Shown one piece after another: positions 50,685 to 61,800 of a stretch of DNA of 64,000 bases. The stretch lies in assembly GCA_050953825.1 (NCBI GenBank), contig JBMNNF010000010.1, positions 1-64,000 of the forward strand. The letters are read 5' to 3'. The stretch is from DUQW01 sp050953825. Its GTDB lineage: Bacteria; Bacillota_I; Bacilli_A; Acholeplasmatales; Acholeplasmataceae. Under the pieces are notes generated by a model. That model was given only the letters and a program-made list of their open reading frames with translations. It was not told where the DNA came from and did no database searches. The number at the start of each line of letters is the position of its first letter. The first letter of the stretch is position 1. The position numbers and the translations under genes were made by a program.

Positions 50685-52076
50685 TCAAAATTCTTTAATC
50701 TCTTTTAAAGAGATTTTTTCAAATTGGACCATTCCTTCTCCTACATATAAACCTAAACCATTACCTAAGTTTTCATAAACTCGAAGGCTTAAGGCTATTT
50801 CATCGTTCACATATATTACAAAAATATCATTGTCAATGAACAGTTTTACATCATATTGATCTGCTTTTTTTAATTTGCGGTGTAATTGATATGTTGAAAA
50901 TTCATTTTGTGGGAGGCAAGGGAAACGATTTGCATATAATGTGTTGTTTGCTAAGTCAAATCTAAATTCATATGCATTATCTTCGATTTCATTTTGTTTT
51001 ATTAAAACACCAAATTTATCACAACGTTCGGAGGCGGTAGCTGTAAACGATAAAAGACAAGTAGAAGGTGCATCCTTATAAATATTTTTAACTTTGCAGC
51101 CAAAAGGTTCAGATAGTGTAAATTGATTTTTATATATTTCTTTATTAAATACATCAATCAAATTTTGTGGAGGAGAGACTAACAACTCTCCCATAGAGTT
51201 TGTATTTAATTCGTGAATTACTAAATTACCTCCCCACATCCATGCACCGTTATCCTTATTGTTCATTCTGGTTGGAATCCATCCAAATAAATATCGTTTA
51301 TTCCCATCATATGCTGTTTTGGCTGCATAATATGCTCTTCCATCAAAAGTATCATTTTTAGGTTTTTTCCAAGGTCCGTCAGGTGATTCAGATATTCGAT
51401 AACAAGTTACACTCCTATCTGAATATTCTGAAAATATTAAATACCATAAATCTCCCATTTGAAATAAATCTGGGCATTCGTGCGTTTGAAATGCTCTTGG
51501 CGCATAGATAGATTTATCAAATTCCCATTTTTTTAAATCAACTGATTTCATCCTGATGGTTTCACCATTTCTTAAAGCGTTACAATCGTTTTTTCTTGCA
51601 CACAAAAGCATATAAAAAAGTTCGTTTGTCTTGTCATAATAAACGAAAGGATCTCGAAAATCACAAGGATCATAACCAGGAGGAGCAAAAAAAGTATCTT
51701 CTGGAATTTTTTCCCAATTATCTAAATCATCGCTTATTGCGTGCATCACTACTTCGTTTTGATGGCCATAAGTTTTAATGTGAACGTTGTGTCCAGTATA
51801 AAAAATATGATACTTACTTTTATGTTCAATAACATCTCCGGTAAAGCAGTACATATCATAATCGGATTTAGACCCTCGTGGGAGCATCTCTCCTTTATCG
51901 ATAAAATTTAAAAAGTCTTTTGTTTCAATTTTGTGCCATGTTACCCCTTCGCCGTATTTGGAGTTGTTTCTATGATCAAAAAGGTAGAAGAGATGAAATG
52001 TTCCATCTTTATAAAATGGAATAAAATCGGCTGCAGCACTATTTGGCTCACTTGGACGATAGAATAATTTATACAT
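50685..52076 (-). CDS. GH32-like glycoside hydrolase (beta-fructosidase type)
   Basis: 463 residues, no signal peptide, so it is cytoplasmic. A five-bladed propeller pattern is followed by a C-terminal beta-sandwich. The GH32 anchors R141-D-P (D-F-R-D-P-F) and E200-C-P-D-L-F (acid/base Glu) are clear. The nucleophile region differs from the classic W-M-N-D-P-N-G: here it is A-A-A-D17-F-I-P-F-Y, with D17 as probable nucleophile. Such variants occur in a Firmicutes subgroup. Hydrolysis of a fructoside or fructan fragment is inferred. AAGGAGG lies six bases before the ATG, and a cre-like operator (52094-52107) lies between promoter and gene. Confidence 0.85.
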   Translation of the reverse strand: MYKLFYRPSEPNSAAADFIPFYKDGTFHLFYLFDHRNNSKYGEGVTWHKIETKDFLNFIDKGEMLPRGSKSDYDMYCFTGDVIEHKSKYHIFYTGHNVHIKTYGHQNEVVMHAISDDLDNWEKIPEDTFFAPPGYDPCDFRDPFVYYDKTNELFYMLLCARKNDCNALRNGETIRMKSVDLKKWEFDKSIYAPRAFQTHECPDLFQMGDLWYLIFSEYSDRSVTCYRISESPDGPWKKPKNDTFDGRAYYAAKTAYDGNKRYLFGWIPTRMNNKDNGAWMWGGNLVIHELNTNSMGELLVSPPQNLIDVFNKEIYKNQFTLSEPFGCKVKNIYKDAPSTCLLSFTATASERCDKFGVLIKQNEIEDNAYEFRFDLANNTLYANRFPCLPQNEFSTYQLHRKLKKADQYDVKLFIDNDIFVIYVNDEIALSLRVYENLGNGLGLYVGEGMVQFEKISLKEIKEF

Positions 52077-52093
52077 TATAGAACCTCCTTTTT

Positions 52094-52107
52094 TGAAAAC
52101 GTTATCA
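52094..52107 (-). promoter_or_regulatory. cre/LacI-type operator of the GH32-like gene
   Basis: TGAAAACGTTATCA, centred on AACGTT, fits TGWNANCGNTNWCA. It lies between the minus-strand -10 box and the ribosome binding site, where bound repressor would block elongation. Confidence 0.75.
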
Positions 52108-52132
52108 AATAGATAGTAAAGTTGTTATTTTC

Positions 52133-52161
52133 ATTTTACCAATAAAGGGTATAATATGCAA
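52133..52161 (-). promoter_or_regulatory. Promoter of the GH32-like gene
   Basis: On the minus strand, TTGCAT (52161-52156), 17 bases, TAAAAT (52138-52133). The operator lies about 20 bases past the expected start site. Confidence 0.7.
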
Positions 52162-52180
52162 TCCTTTTTTAAAGAATCTA

Positions 52181-52209
52181 TTGACAATTTTTAATATTAC
52201 AGTTAAAAT
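52181..52209 (+). promoter_or_regulatory. Plus-strand promoter, copy 1 of the duplicated regulatory region
   Basis: TTGACA (52181-52186), 17 bases, TAAAAT (52204-52209). No intact gene lies directly downstream; the first gene it could serve is at 52889. Confidence 0.75.
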
Positions 52210-52244
52210 GATGGTAATAAAAGTAGTTTCGTGAAACGGCTTTA

Positions 52245-52278
52245 TGAAAACGTTGTCATATATAAGAAAACGTTTTCA
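52245..52278 (+). promoter_or_regulatory. Operator pair, copy 1
   Basis: TGAAAACGTTGTCA (52245-52258) and AGAAAACGTTTTCA (52265-52278), 20 bases centre to centre (about two helical turns). A weaker half-like GAGAAAACATTTTT follows at about 52288. Confidence 0.75.
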
Positions 52279-52635
52279 CCATTATTTGAGAAAACATTTT
52301 TGCATTTATTAAATTATGGACATTTTGATGATCGCAATTTTAAAATAAGAAACGATAATATAAAAAAATAGAGTTAGTCTTTTTATCTTGTGATTTTGCT
52401 TTATGTTTTGGTGTTGTTGATTTAATTTAAAAACAAAAAAAGGATGGAAGAAAAGCGGTTGAATCTACGTCATGTAAAAAAACATGCCATGGAAATAATT
52501 ATTTAATTTTCTTGTAATTGGGCACATTCTAACAATAATGAAAAAACTAGATGTTGAGCGGAGTTTTTCAAAAAAGTTAAATAGTAAAAAAATGACGATT
52601 TCAAAGAGTTGAAGAAAGTATATATAGCAAATATT
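52279..52635. other. AT-rich stretch between the two promoter copies
   Basis: About 350 bases with no credible gene. The plus strand has only scraps such as a ten-codon frame at about 52316. The 65-codon minus-strand frame lacks a ribosome binding site and looks like low-complexity noise. It may be what is left of a gene once driven by copy 1. Confidence 0.4.
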
Positions 52636-52649
52636 TGAAAACGTTATCA
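52636..52649. promoter_or_regulatory. cre/LacI-type operator, upstream site of copy 2
   Basis: TGAAAACGTTATCA, the same 14-mer as at 52094-52107 and 542 bases away from it. Confidence 0.7.
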
Positions 52650-52724
52650 AAAATTCGTTCAAAACAATTTAATCGAAAAAAATATCTAAAAACAATTAAA
52701 AAAAGGTCTTTTGCATAAAAACCA

Positions 52725-52753
52725 TTGACAATTAATTACTATATTGTTAAAAT
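52725..52753 (+). promoter_or_regulatory. Plus-strand promoter, copy 2, driving the 2999-residue lipoprotein gene
   Basis: TTGACA (52725-52730), 17 bases, TAAAAT (52748-52753), exactly 544 bases after copy 1. Both copies continue as AAAATG and both begin TTGACAATT. Confidence 0.85.
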
Positions 52754-52788
52754 GTGAGCGACAAGCAACATGAAGGAAAGCGGTTTTA

Positions 52789-52822
52789 TGAAAACGTTGT
52801 CATATATATGAAAACGTTTTCG
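52789..52822 (+). promoter_or_regulatory. Operator pair, copy 2
   Basis: TGAAAACGTTGTCA (52789-52802) and TGAAAACGTTTTCG (52809-52822), again 20 bases apart and 544 bases from the first pair. They lie 36-70 bases past the -10 box, consistent with roadblock repression. Confidence 0.78.
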
Positions 52823-52888
52823 GAAGAAACATATGAAAACATGTGTTTATTGAGTGAATATTTAGATTAAAAAGGAAGGTAAAGGAAT

Positions 52889-55800
52889 ATGAAAAGAAAG
52901 TTATCGTTAATGTTAATATGCATGTTATTATTAATTGGATTAACTGTGCTTTTTAGTTGTAACAAACCGGAAGAAGAGGAAGAAGAACCGGAACTTACGA
53001 TTACTCTTAGTGCAAATAGTTTATCATTAGTGGTTGGTGAAAGTAGCACTTTGACTGCTACTATTTCGATTGAAGGACTTGTTGTTGAATGGACGACTAG
53101 TAATTCTGCAGTTGCTACTGTTGTTGGCGGTAAAGTTGATGCGGTTTCAGCTGGTACAGCAACTATTACTGCAAAGTCCGGAACGGTTAGTGCCACGTGT
53201 TTAGTTACGGTCGTAGACCCAGAACCAGAGATTGACCCTACAATAGTTGAAGAGGAAGAATATGGTGGAGAAATTAGTTTTTCTAACGCTTTGTCTCTTG
53301 ATGAAATTGATTTAACTGAAGGATTGACCGCAACTGATAGTGAAGGAACAGAAATTGATATAATTGTCTCTAATGATGGAGGATTTGATATCACTAAATT
53401 AGGTACATATACCATCACTTACAAAGCTACGGATGCTAATGGAAGGTTTGCTACATTTACTCGTATTGCTAAGGTCACTTATTTTGGATTAGATAAAGAA
53501 ACAATTAATTCAAAAGAAGTTTCTAAATTAACTTCTTGGACATATGTTGCGGAATTCGATGAAGATAAAACCGCAATGGAGTGGGGACAAAAAATAGTTC
53601 CAGGACATAGTACAAATTGGAATAAATTTGAAGGTCCAATAGGTATGCCTTACATAGTAATGCATGGTTCAGATACCAATGGACGTGAACAGGGAAGTTC
53701 GGAAGTTGATGACGAATATCCTAATACTATACTTTACAATAAAGTAACCATTGACGACGAAAACACTGTGTTCCGTGTATTCTTATCAAATAATCCTTAT
53801 CCTGACTATAATAATTTATTGTCTAAAGTTCGTTTAACGGTTTTGAATTTAACGACTTATAAGTCCACTGTAATAGGTGGATATCGTGAAATTAAAGCAC
53901 CATTAAATGATACTAAGGATGGATTAAATTATGAATACATGAGAAATTTAACTTACGAAGATTTTGACTTAAGTGCATTCGCTGGTCAAACAGTTATGTT
54001 GTGTATTGAACAAGATGCTCCAGCAGAAGTGTATCAATGGGATTATTATAAAGATATAGGATATTTAGATTTTCAAATTCAGCCATTGATTGCTGAAACA
54101 AGGGATACTTTAGTTGTATATTCGATGTCTTTTGTTAAAGCAGAAGAAAAAATTGATTTATCAACTATTCCGTTAGATACGGCTACAAGTTGGGGGACAG
54201 ATAGCGAAGATGCAGGTTCGTGGGGATTACGTGGAGATGAAGCGGCAAAAGCTAAGTGGCGTGCAGTATTTTTAAATGGTGGTATTGGTTCATTAAATAA
54301 TGTAGATGGTACTGGAGCTTCTTTACAGTTAATTGCTCGTGAACCAGAAGGAATAAATGATGGAGTAATTCGCATACCAGATGCTGCACTAGTGAATAAA
54401 GCTAATGTTGGTACTAATAAATTTTTTGAAATTTATATCGGTACAGATACTGATAATGTCAATGTTAATTATAGATTGAGTTTTTATCTATCAGATGGAA
54501 CTAAAGTTACTTTATCACCTTTATTTGTAGTGGATGGTTATACTCCTCTTGGAAATGATTGGGCAACAATTCAAAAATGCCAATGGACACACGGGGTAAA
54601 ATTATTATATGATGTTGAAGAATTTGCCAATCAAGAAGTTGTTATTGCTATAGAAATAGACGAAAACTTTGAAGCAGGTGTTGGAAATTGTACATTATGG
54701 GTAAATAAAATTAGATTTGTTGATGATATAACTTTTGCTCCTGCAGATTACACTGAGTATAATACATTAAAAGCTGAAGTTGAGGCTACAAATTATGAAG
54801 AAAAGAAATATACTGAAATGAGTTGGAGCATTTTTAGTGAAGCATTAGTTAGATTTAATGCTATTCCTAAAGATTTAGTTAACGAACAACAAAGCGATAT
54901 AAATGCAGCTATAACAAATTTACAAGACGCTATTAATTTATTAACGATTAAGCCAGATCCAGTTACTCCTCCAAATGATCCGACAAGTGGGACTTTATCA
55001 GAAAACATTCTAAATTTTGATGATGATGCATGGAAAGCAGATGATGTTGATCCAAGTGGTGTTTGGGGAACAGATGCAGAAAACCCTAATTATTGGGGTC
55101 TTCGTGGAGACACAGCTGCTAAATCTGCTTGGAAGTGGTATATTGGTGATGGAAATGGTATGTTGAATGGAGTTTCATCATTAAAAATGACAATGCAATC
55201 GATTGCGTATGAACAAGGAAATGATACTGAAGCGGGATGGGCTGCTGACGCATTATTTGCTAATAAAGTATGGGTACGTGGCGAATATTTTGTACTACAT
55301 GTTGGTTGTGATGATAATAATGGAACGGTTAATGTTCGTTTGCGCGTTGTTAAAAGCGATGGAACAATCGTAATATTAAATCCAATATCTTATAACGCAG
55401 AACAGGTTACCACTGCTCAAGATGGTTGGTTAACGATTCATTATTCGCAATGGGTATTTGGTACTAAATTGGTTTATGATTTCACAAATTATAACGATGC
55501 AGTCGTAACAATATTAGTCGAACAAGATCAAAATGAAACAGCATCTGGTACTAGTTGTACTTTATGGTTTAATAAAGCTGAATTTATAAAAGGTGCTGAT
55601 TATACAGCTTATAACACATTAAAAGCCGAAGTTACGGCGGCCAACTATCAAGCTGAAAATTATACTGTAGAAAGTTTCACAGCATATACTCAAGCATTAG
55701 AAAACTTTAATAATGTTAGTTTAAAACTTACTGTGAAAGAACAAGGAGTATTGGATGGTGTTATCACTGCACTAGAAAATGCAATTACAGGACTAGTAGA

Positions 55801-58800
55801 ATTAGGTGGTACTGAACTTGCCGAATCCGTTTTAGGATTAAATACTTCAACTTGGAAGGCAATGGAAGTAGATAATAAAACAGAGTGGGGCGATGATAAT
55901 GCAGATGCAGGTGCATGGGGTCTACGAGGAACAGAAGATTTAGAAACGAAGAAAGATTGGAAATATTTCCCAGGTGCTAATGCTACTCTATATCATTTAG
56001 ATAATCCAAATGCATCCTTACAATCAATAGCATATGAAACTGATGATGATGTTAGTGGAATGAGTGTTGACGCATTATTCGCTAACAAAGTGTTAGTATC
56101 GAAACCATACTTTATGATATATGTGGGCTGTGATACTGCCGACAACTTAATTAATATTCGCCTTCGAGTAATTCTTGAAGATGGAACTTTCGTAATAGTC
56201 AATCCGTTAGAATATACAACTGGAGAATATACTCCGCTAGAAAATGGTTGGGGAACAGTCAAAGCTGGACAATGGGTATACGGAACTAAAATTAAATATG
56301 ATTTTAGTACTTATAATGGAAAAGAAATAACTATTTTATTAGAACAAGATTCTTATAGCGATACTAATCCAACTTTATGGTTTAATAGAGCGGTATTTGA
56401 AAATGCGGCTGACTATACAGCCTATAATACATTAAAAGCCGAAGTTACGGCGGCCAACTATCAGGCTGAAAATTATACTGTAGAAAGTTTCGCAGCATAT
56501 ACTCAAGCATTAGAAAACTTTAATAATGTTAGTTTAAAACTTACTGTGAAAGAACAAGGAGTATTGGATGGTGTTATCACTGCACTAGAAAATGCAATAA
56601 CAGGATTAGTTGAAGATGTTGGTGTTGAACTTGCCGAATCCGTTTTAGGATTAAATACTTCAACTTGGAAGGCAATGGAAGTAGATAATAAAACAGAGTG
56701 GGGCGATGATAATGCAGATGCAGGTGCATGGGGTCTACGAGGAACAGAAGATTTAGAAACGAAGAAAGATTGGAAGTATTTCCCAGGTGCTAATGCTACT
56801 CTATATCATTTAGATAATCCAAATGCATCCTTACAATCAATAGCATATGAAACTGATGATGATGTTAGTGGAATGAGTGTTGACGCATTATTCGCTAACA
56901 AAGTGTTAGTATCGAAACCATACTTTATGATATATGTGGGCTGTGATACTGCCGACAACTTAATTAATATTCGCCTTCGAGTAATTCTTGAAGATGGAAC
57001 TTTCGTAATAGTCAATCCGTTAGAATATACAACTGGAGAATATACTCCGCTAGAAAATGGTTGGGGAACAGTCAAAGCTGGACAATGGGTATACGGAACT
57101 AAAATTAAATATGATTTTAGTACTTATAATGGAAAAGAAATAACTATTTTATTAGAACAAGATTCTTATAGCGATACTAATCCAACTTTATGGTTTAATA
57201 GAGCGGTATTTGAAAATGCGGCTGACTATACAGCCTATAATACATTAAAAGCCGAAGTTACGGCGGCCAACTATCAGGCTGAAAATTATACTGTAGAAAG
57301 TTTCGCAGCATATACTCAAGCATTAGAAAACTTTAATAATGTTAGTTTAAAACTTACTGTGAAAGAACAAGGAGTATTGGATGGTGTTATCACTGCACTA
57401 GAAAATGCAATTACAGGATTAGTTGAAGATGTTGGTGTTGAACTTGCCGAATCCGTTTTAGGATTAAATACTTCAACTTGGAAGGCAATGGAAGTAGATA
57501 ATAAAACAGAGTGGGGCGATGATAATGCAGATGCAGGTGCATGGGGTCTACGAGGAACAGAAGATTTAGAAACGAAGAAAGATTGGAAGTATTTCCCAAG
57601 TGCTAATGCTACTCTATATCATTTAGATAATCCAAATGCATCCTTACAATCAATAGCATATGAAACTGATGATGATGTTAGTGGAATGAGTGTTGACGCA
57701 TTATTCGCTAACAAAGTGTTAGTATCGAAACCATACTTTATGATATATGTGGGCTGTGATACTGCCGACAACTTAATTAATATTCGCCTTCGAGTAATTC
57801 TTGAAGATGGAACTTTCGTAATAGTCAATCCGTTAGAATATACAACTGGAGAATATACTCCGCTAGAAAATGGTTGGGGAACAGTCAAAGCTGGACAATG
57901 GGTATACGGAACTAAAATTAAATATGATTTTAGTACTTATAATGGAAAAGAAATAACTATTTTATTAGAACAAGATTCTTATAGCGATACTAATCCAACT
58001 TTATGGTTTAATAGAGCGGTATTTGAAAATGCGGCTGACTATACAGCCTATAATACATTAAAAGCCGAAGTTACGGCGGCCAACTATCAGGCTGAAAATT
58101 ATACTGTAGAAAGTTTCGCAGCATATACTCAAGCATTAGAAAACTTTAATAATGTTAGTTTAAAACTTACTGTGAAAGAACAAGGAGTATTGGATGGTGT
58201 TATCACTGCACTAGAAAATGCAATAACAGGATTAGTTGAAGATGTTGGTGTTGAACTTGCCGAATCCGTTTTAGGATTAAATACTTCAACTTGGAAGGCA
58301 ATGGAAGTAGATAATAAAACAGAGTGGGGCGATGATAATGCAGATGCTGGATTATGGGGTCTACGAGGAACAGAAGATTTAGAAACGAAGAAAGATTGGA
58401 AGTATTTCCCAGGTGCTAATGCTACTCTATATCATTTAGATAATCCAAATGCATCCTTACAATCAATAGCATATGAAACTGATGATGATGTTAGTGGAAT
58501 GAGTGTTGACGCATTATTCGCTAACAAAGTGTTAGTATCGAAACCATACTTTATGATATATGTGGGCTGTGATACTGCCGACAACTTAATTAATATTCGC
58601 CTTCGAGTAATTCTTGAAGATGGAACTTTCGTAATAGTCAATCCGTTAGAATATACAACTGGAGAATATACTCCGCTAGAAAATGGTTGGGGAACAGTCA
58701 AAGCTGGACAATGGGTATACGGAACTAAAATTAAATATGATTTTAGTACTTATAATGGAAAAGAAATAACTATTTTATTAGAACAAGATTCTTATAGCGA

Positions 58801-61800
58801 TACTAATCCAACTTTATGGTTTAATAGAGCGGTATTTGAAAATGCGGCTGACTATACAGCCTATAATACATTAAAAGCCGAAGTTACGGCGGCCAACTAT
58901 CAGGCTGAAAATTATACTGTAGAAAGTTTCGCAGTATATACTCAAGCATTAGAAAACTTTAATAATGTTAGTTTAAAACTTACTGTGAAAGAACAAGGAG
59001 TATTGGATGGTGTTATCACTGCACTAGAAAATGCAATAACAGGATTAGTTGAAGATGTTGGTGTTGAACTTGCCGAATCCGTTTTAGGATTAAATACTTC
59101 AACTTGGAAGGCAATGGAAGTAGATAATAAAACAGAGTGGGGCGATGATAATGCAGATGCTGGATTATGGGGTCTACGAGGAACAGAAGATTTAGAAACG
59201 AAGAAAGATTGGAAGTATTTCCCAGGTGCTAATGCTACTCTATATCATTTAGATAATCCAAATGCATCCTTACAATCAATAGCATATGAAACTGATGATG
59301 ATGTTAGTGGAATGAGTGTTGACGCATTATTCGCTAACAAAGTGTTAGTATCGAAACCATACTTTATGATATATGTGGGCTGTGATACTGCCGACAACTT
59401 AATTAATATTCGCCTTCGAGTAATTCTTGAAGATGGAACTTTCGTAATAGTCAATCCGTTAGAATATACAACTGGAGAATATACTCCGCTAGAAAATGGT
59501 TGGGGAACAGTCAAAGCTGGACAATGGGTATACGGAACTAAAATTAAATATGATTTTAGTACTTATAATGGAAAAGAAATAACTATTTTATTAGAACAAG
59601 ATTCTTATAGCGATACTAATCCAACTTTATGGTTTAATAGAGCGGTATTTGAAAATGCGGCTGACTATACAGCCTATAATACATTAAAAGCCGAAGTTAC
59701 GGCGGCCAACTATCAGGCTGAAAATTATACTGTAGAAAGTTTCGCAGTATATACTCAAGCATTAGAAAACTTTAATAATGTTAGTTTAAAACTTACTGTG
59801 AAAGAACAAGGAGTATTGGATGGTGTTATCACTGCACTAGAAAATGCAATAACAGGATTAGTTGAAGATGTTGGTGTTGAACTTGCCGAATCCGTTTTAG
59901 GATTAAATACTTCAACTTGGAAGGCAATGGAAGTAGATAATAAAACAGAGTGGGGCGATGATAATGCAGATGCTGGATTATGGGGTCTACGAGGAACAGA
60001 AGATTTAGAAACGAAGAAAGATTGGAAGTATTTCCCAGGTGCTAATGCTACTCTATATCATTTAGATAATCCAAATGCATCCTTACAATCAATAGCATAT
60101 GAAACTGATGATGATGTTAGTGGAATGAGTGTTGACGCATTATTCGCTAACAAAGTGTTAGTATCGAAACCATACTTTATGATATATGTGGGCTGTGATA
60201 CTGCCGACAACTTAATTAATATTCGCCTTCGAGTAATTCTTGAAGATGGAACTTTCGTAATAGTCAATCCGTTAGAATATACAACTGGAGAATATACTCC
60301 GCTAGAAAATGGTTGGGGAACAGTCAAAGCTGGACAATGGGTATACGGAACTAAAATTAAATATGATTTTAGTACTTATAATGGAAAAGAAATAACTATT
60401 TTATTAGAACAAGATTCTTATAGCGATACTAATCCAACTTTATGGTTTAATAGAGCGGTATTTGAAAATGCGGCTGACTATACAGCCTATAATACATTAA
60501 AAGCCGAAGTTACGGCGGCCAACTATCAGGCTGAAAATTATACTGTAGAAAGTTTCGCAGTATATACTCAAGCATTAGAAAACTTTAATAATGTTAGTTT
60601 AAAACTTACTGTGAAAGAACAAGGAGTATTGGATGGTGTTATCACTGCACTAGAAAATGCAATCACAGGATTAGTTGAAGATGTTGGTGTTGAACTTGCC
60701 GAATCCGTTTTAGGATTAAATACTTCAACTTGGAAGGCAATGGAAGTAGATAATAAAACAGAGTGGGGCGATGATAATGCAGATGCAGGTGCATGGGGTC
60801 TACGAGGAACAGAAGATTTAGAAACGAAGAAAGATTGGAAGTATTTCCCAGGTGCTAATGCTACTCTATATCATTTAGATAATCCAAATGCATCCTTACA
60901 ATCAATAGCATATGAAACTGATGATGATGTTAGTGGAATGAGTGTTGACGCATTATTCGCTAACAAAGTGTTAGTATCGAAACCATACTTTATGATATAT
61001 GTGGGCTGTGATACTGCCGACAACTTAATTAATATTCGCCTTCGAGTAATTCTTGAAGATGGAACTTTCGTAATAGTCAATCCGTTAGAATATACAACTG
61101 GAGAATATACTCCGCTAGAAAATGGTTGGGGAACAGTCAAAGCTGGACAATGGGTATACGGAACTAAAATTAAATATGATTTTAGTACTTATAATGGAAA
61201 AGAAATAACTATTTTATTAGAACAAGATTCTTATAGCGATACTAATCCAACTTTATGGTTTAATAGAGCGGTCTTCACTGATCCAACATTACAATATTCA
61301 ATATGGGGATTTGATGATGCTGCATGGAAGGCAATGGAAGTAGATAATAAAACAGAGTGGGGCGATGATAATGCAGATGCTGGATTATGGGGTCTACGAG
61401 GAACAGAAGATTTAGAAACGAAGAAAGATTGGAAATATTTTCCAGGTACGAATGCTACATTACATCAATTAGATAATCCAAATGCATCTTTACAATCAAT
61501 AGCATATGAAACTGATGATGATGTTAGTGGAATGAGTGTTGACGCATTATTCGCTAATAAAGTCATTGTATCAAAAGATAAGTTTGTTGTTACTGTAGGG
61601 TGTGATGGTGCAGCTAATTCAATCAATGTAAGAATTAGTTTAGTACTTTCTAATGGGACAATCGTTAACTTAACGCCTTCAAAAACTAGTAGTAAAGAAT
61701 CTGCGACTTATACTGCTCTTGAAGATGGTTGGGGAACTGTTACAGGCTCTCAATGGGTATATGGTTTAGATATTGAGTATGATATGAGTGCTTATTCGGG

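Noticed and set aside
52465..52662. 65-codon minus-strand frame in the regulatory region
   Set aside because: Phe/Ile-rich noise in AT-rich DNA; it overlaps an operator and has no ribosome binding site.
52867..53418. 183-codon minus-strand frame over the start of the 2999-residue lipoprotein gene
   Set aside because: Low-complexity Ser/Val-rich antisense of the Big_2 and poly-Glu region; no ribosome binding site.
55993..61140. Seven identical 89-codon minus-strand reading frames spaced 813 bases apart
   Set aside because: They are antisense shadows of the repeated coding modules; no ribosome binding sites and no independent coding signature.
55814..61275. CRISPR-like or satellite repeat array
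   Set aside because: The repeat unit is 813 bp, fully coding and in frame; there are no short direct repeats with unique spacers anywhere in the window.
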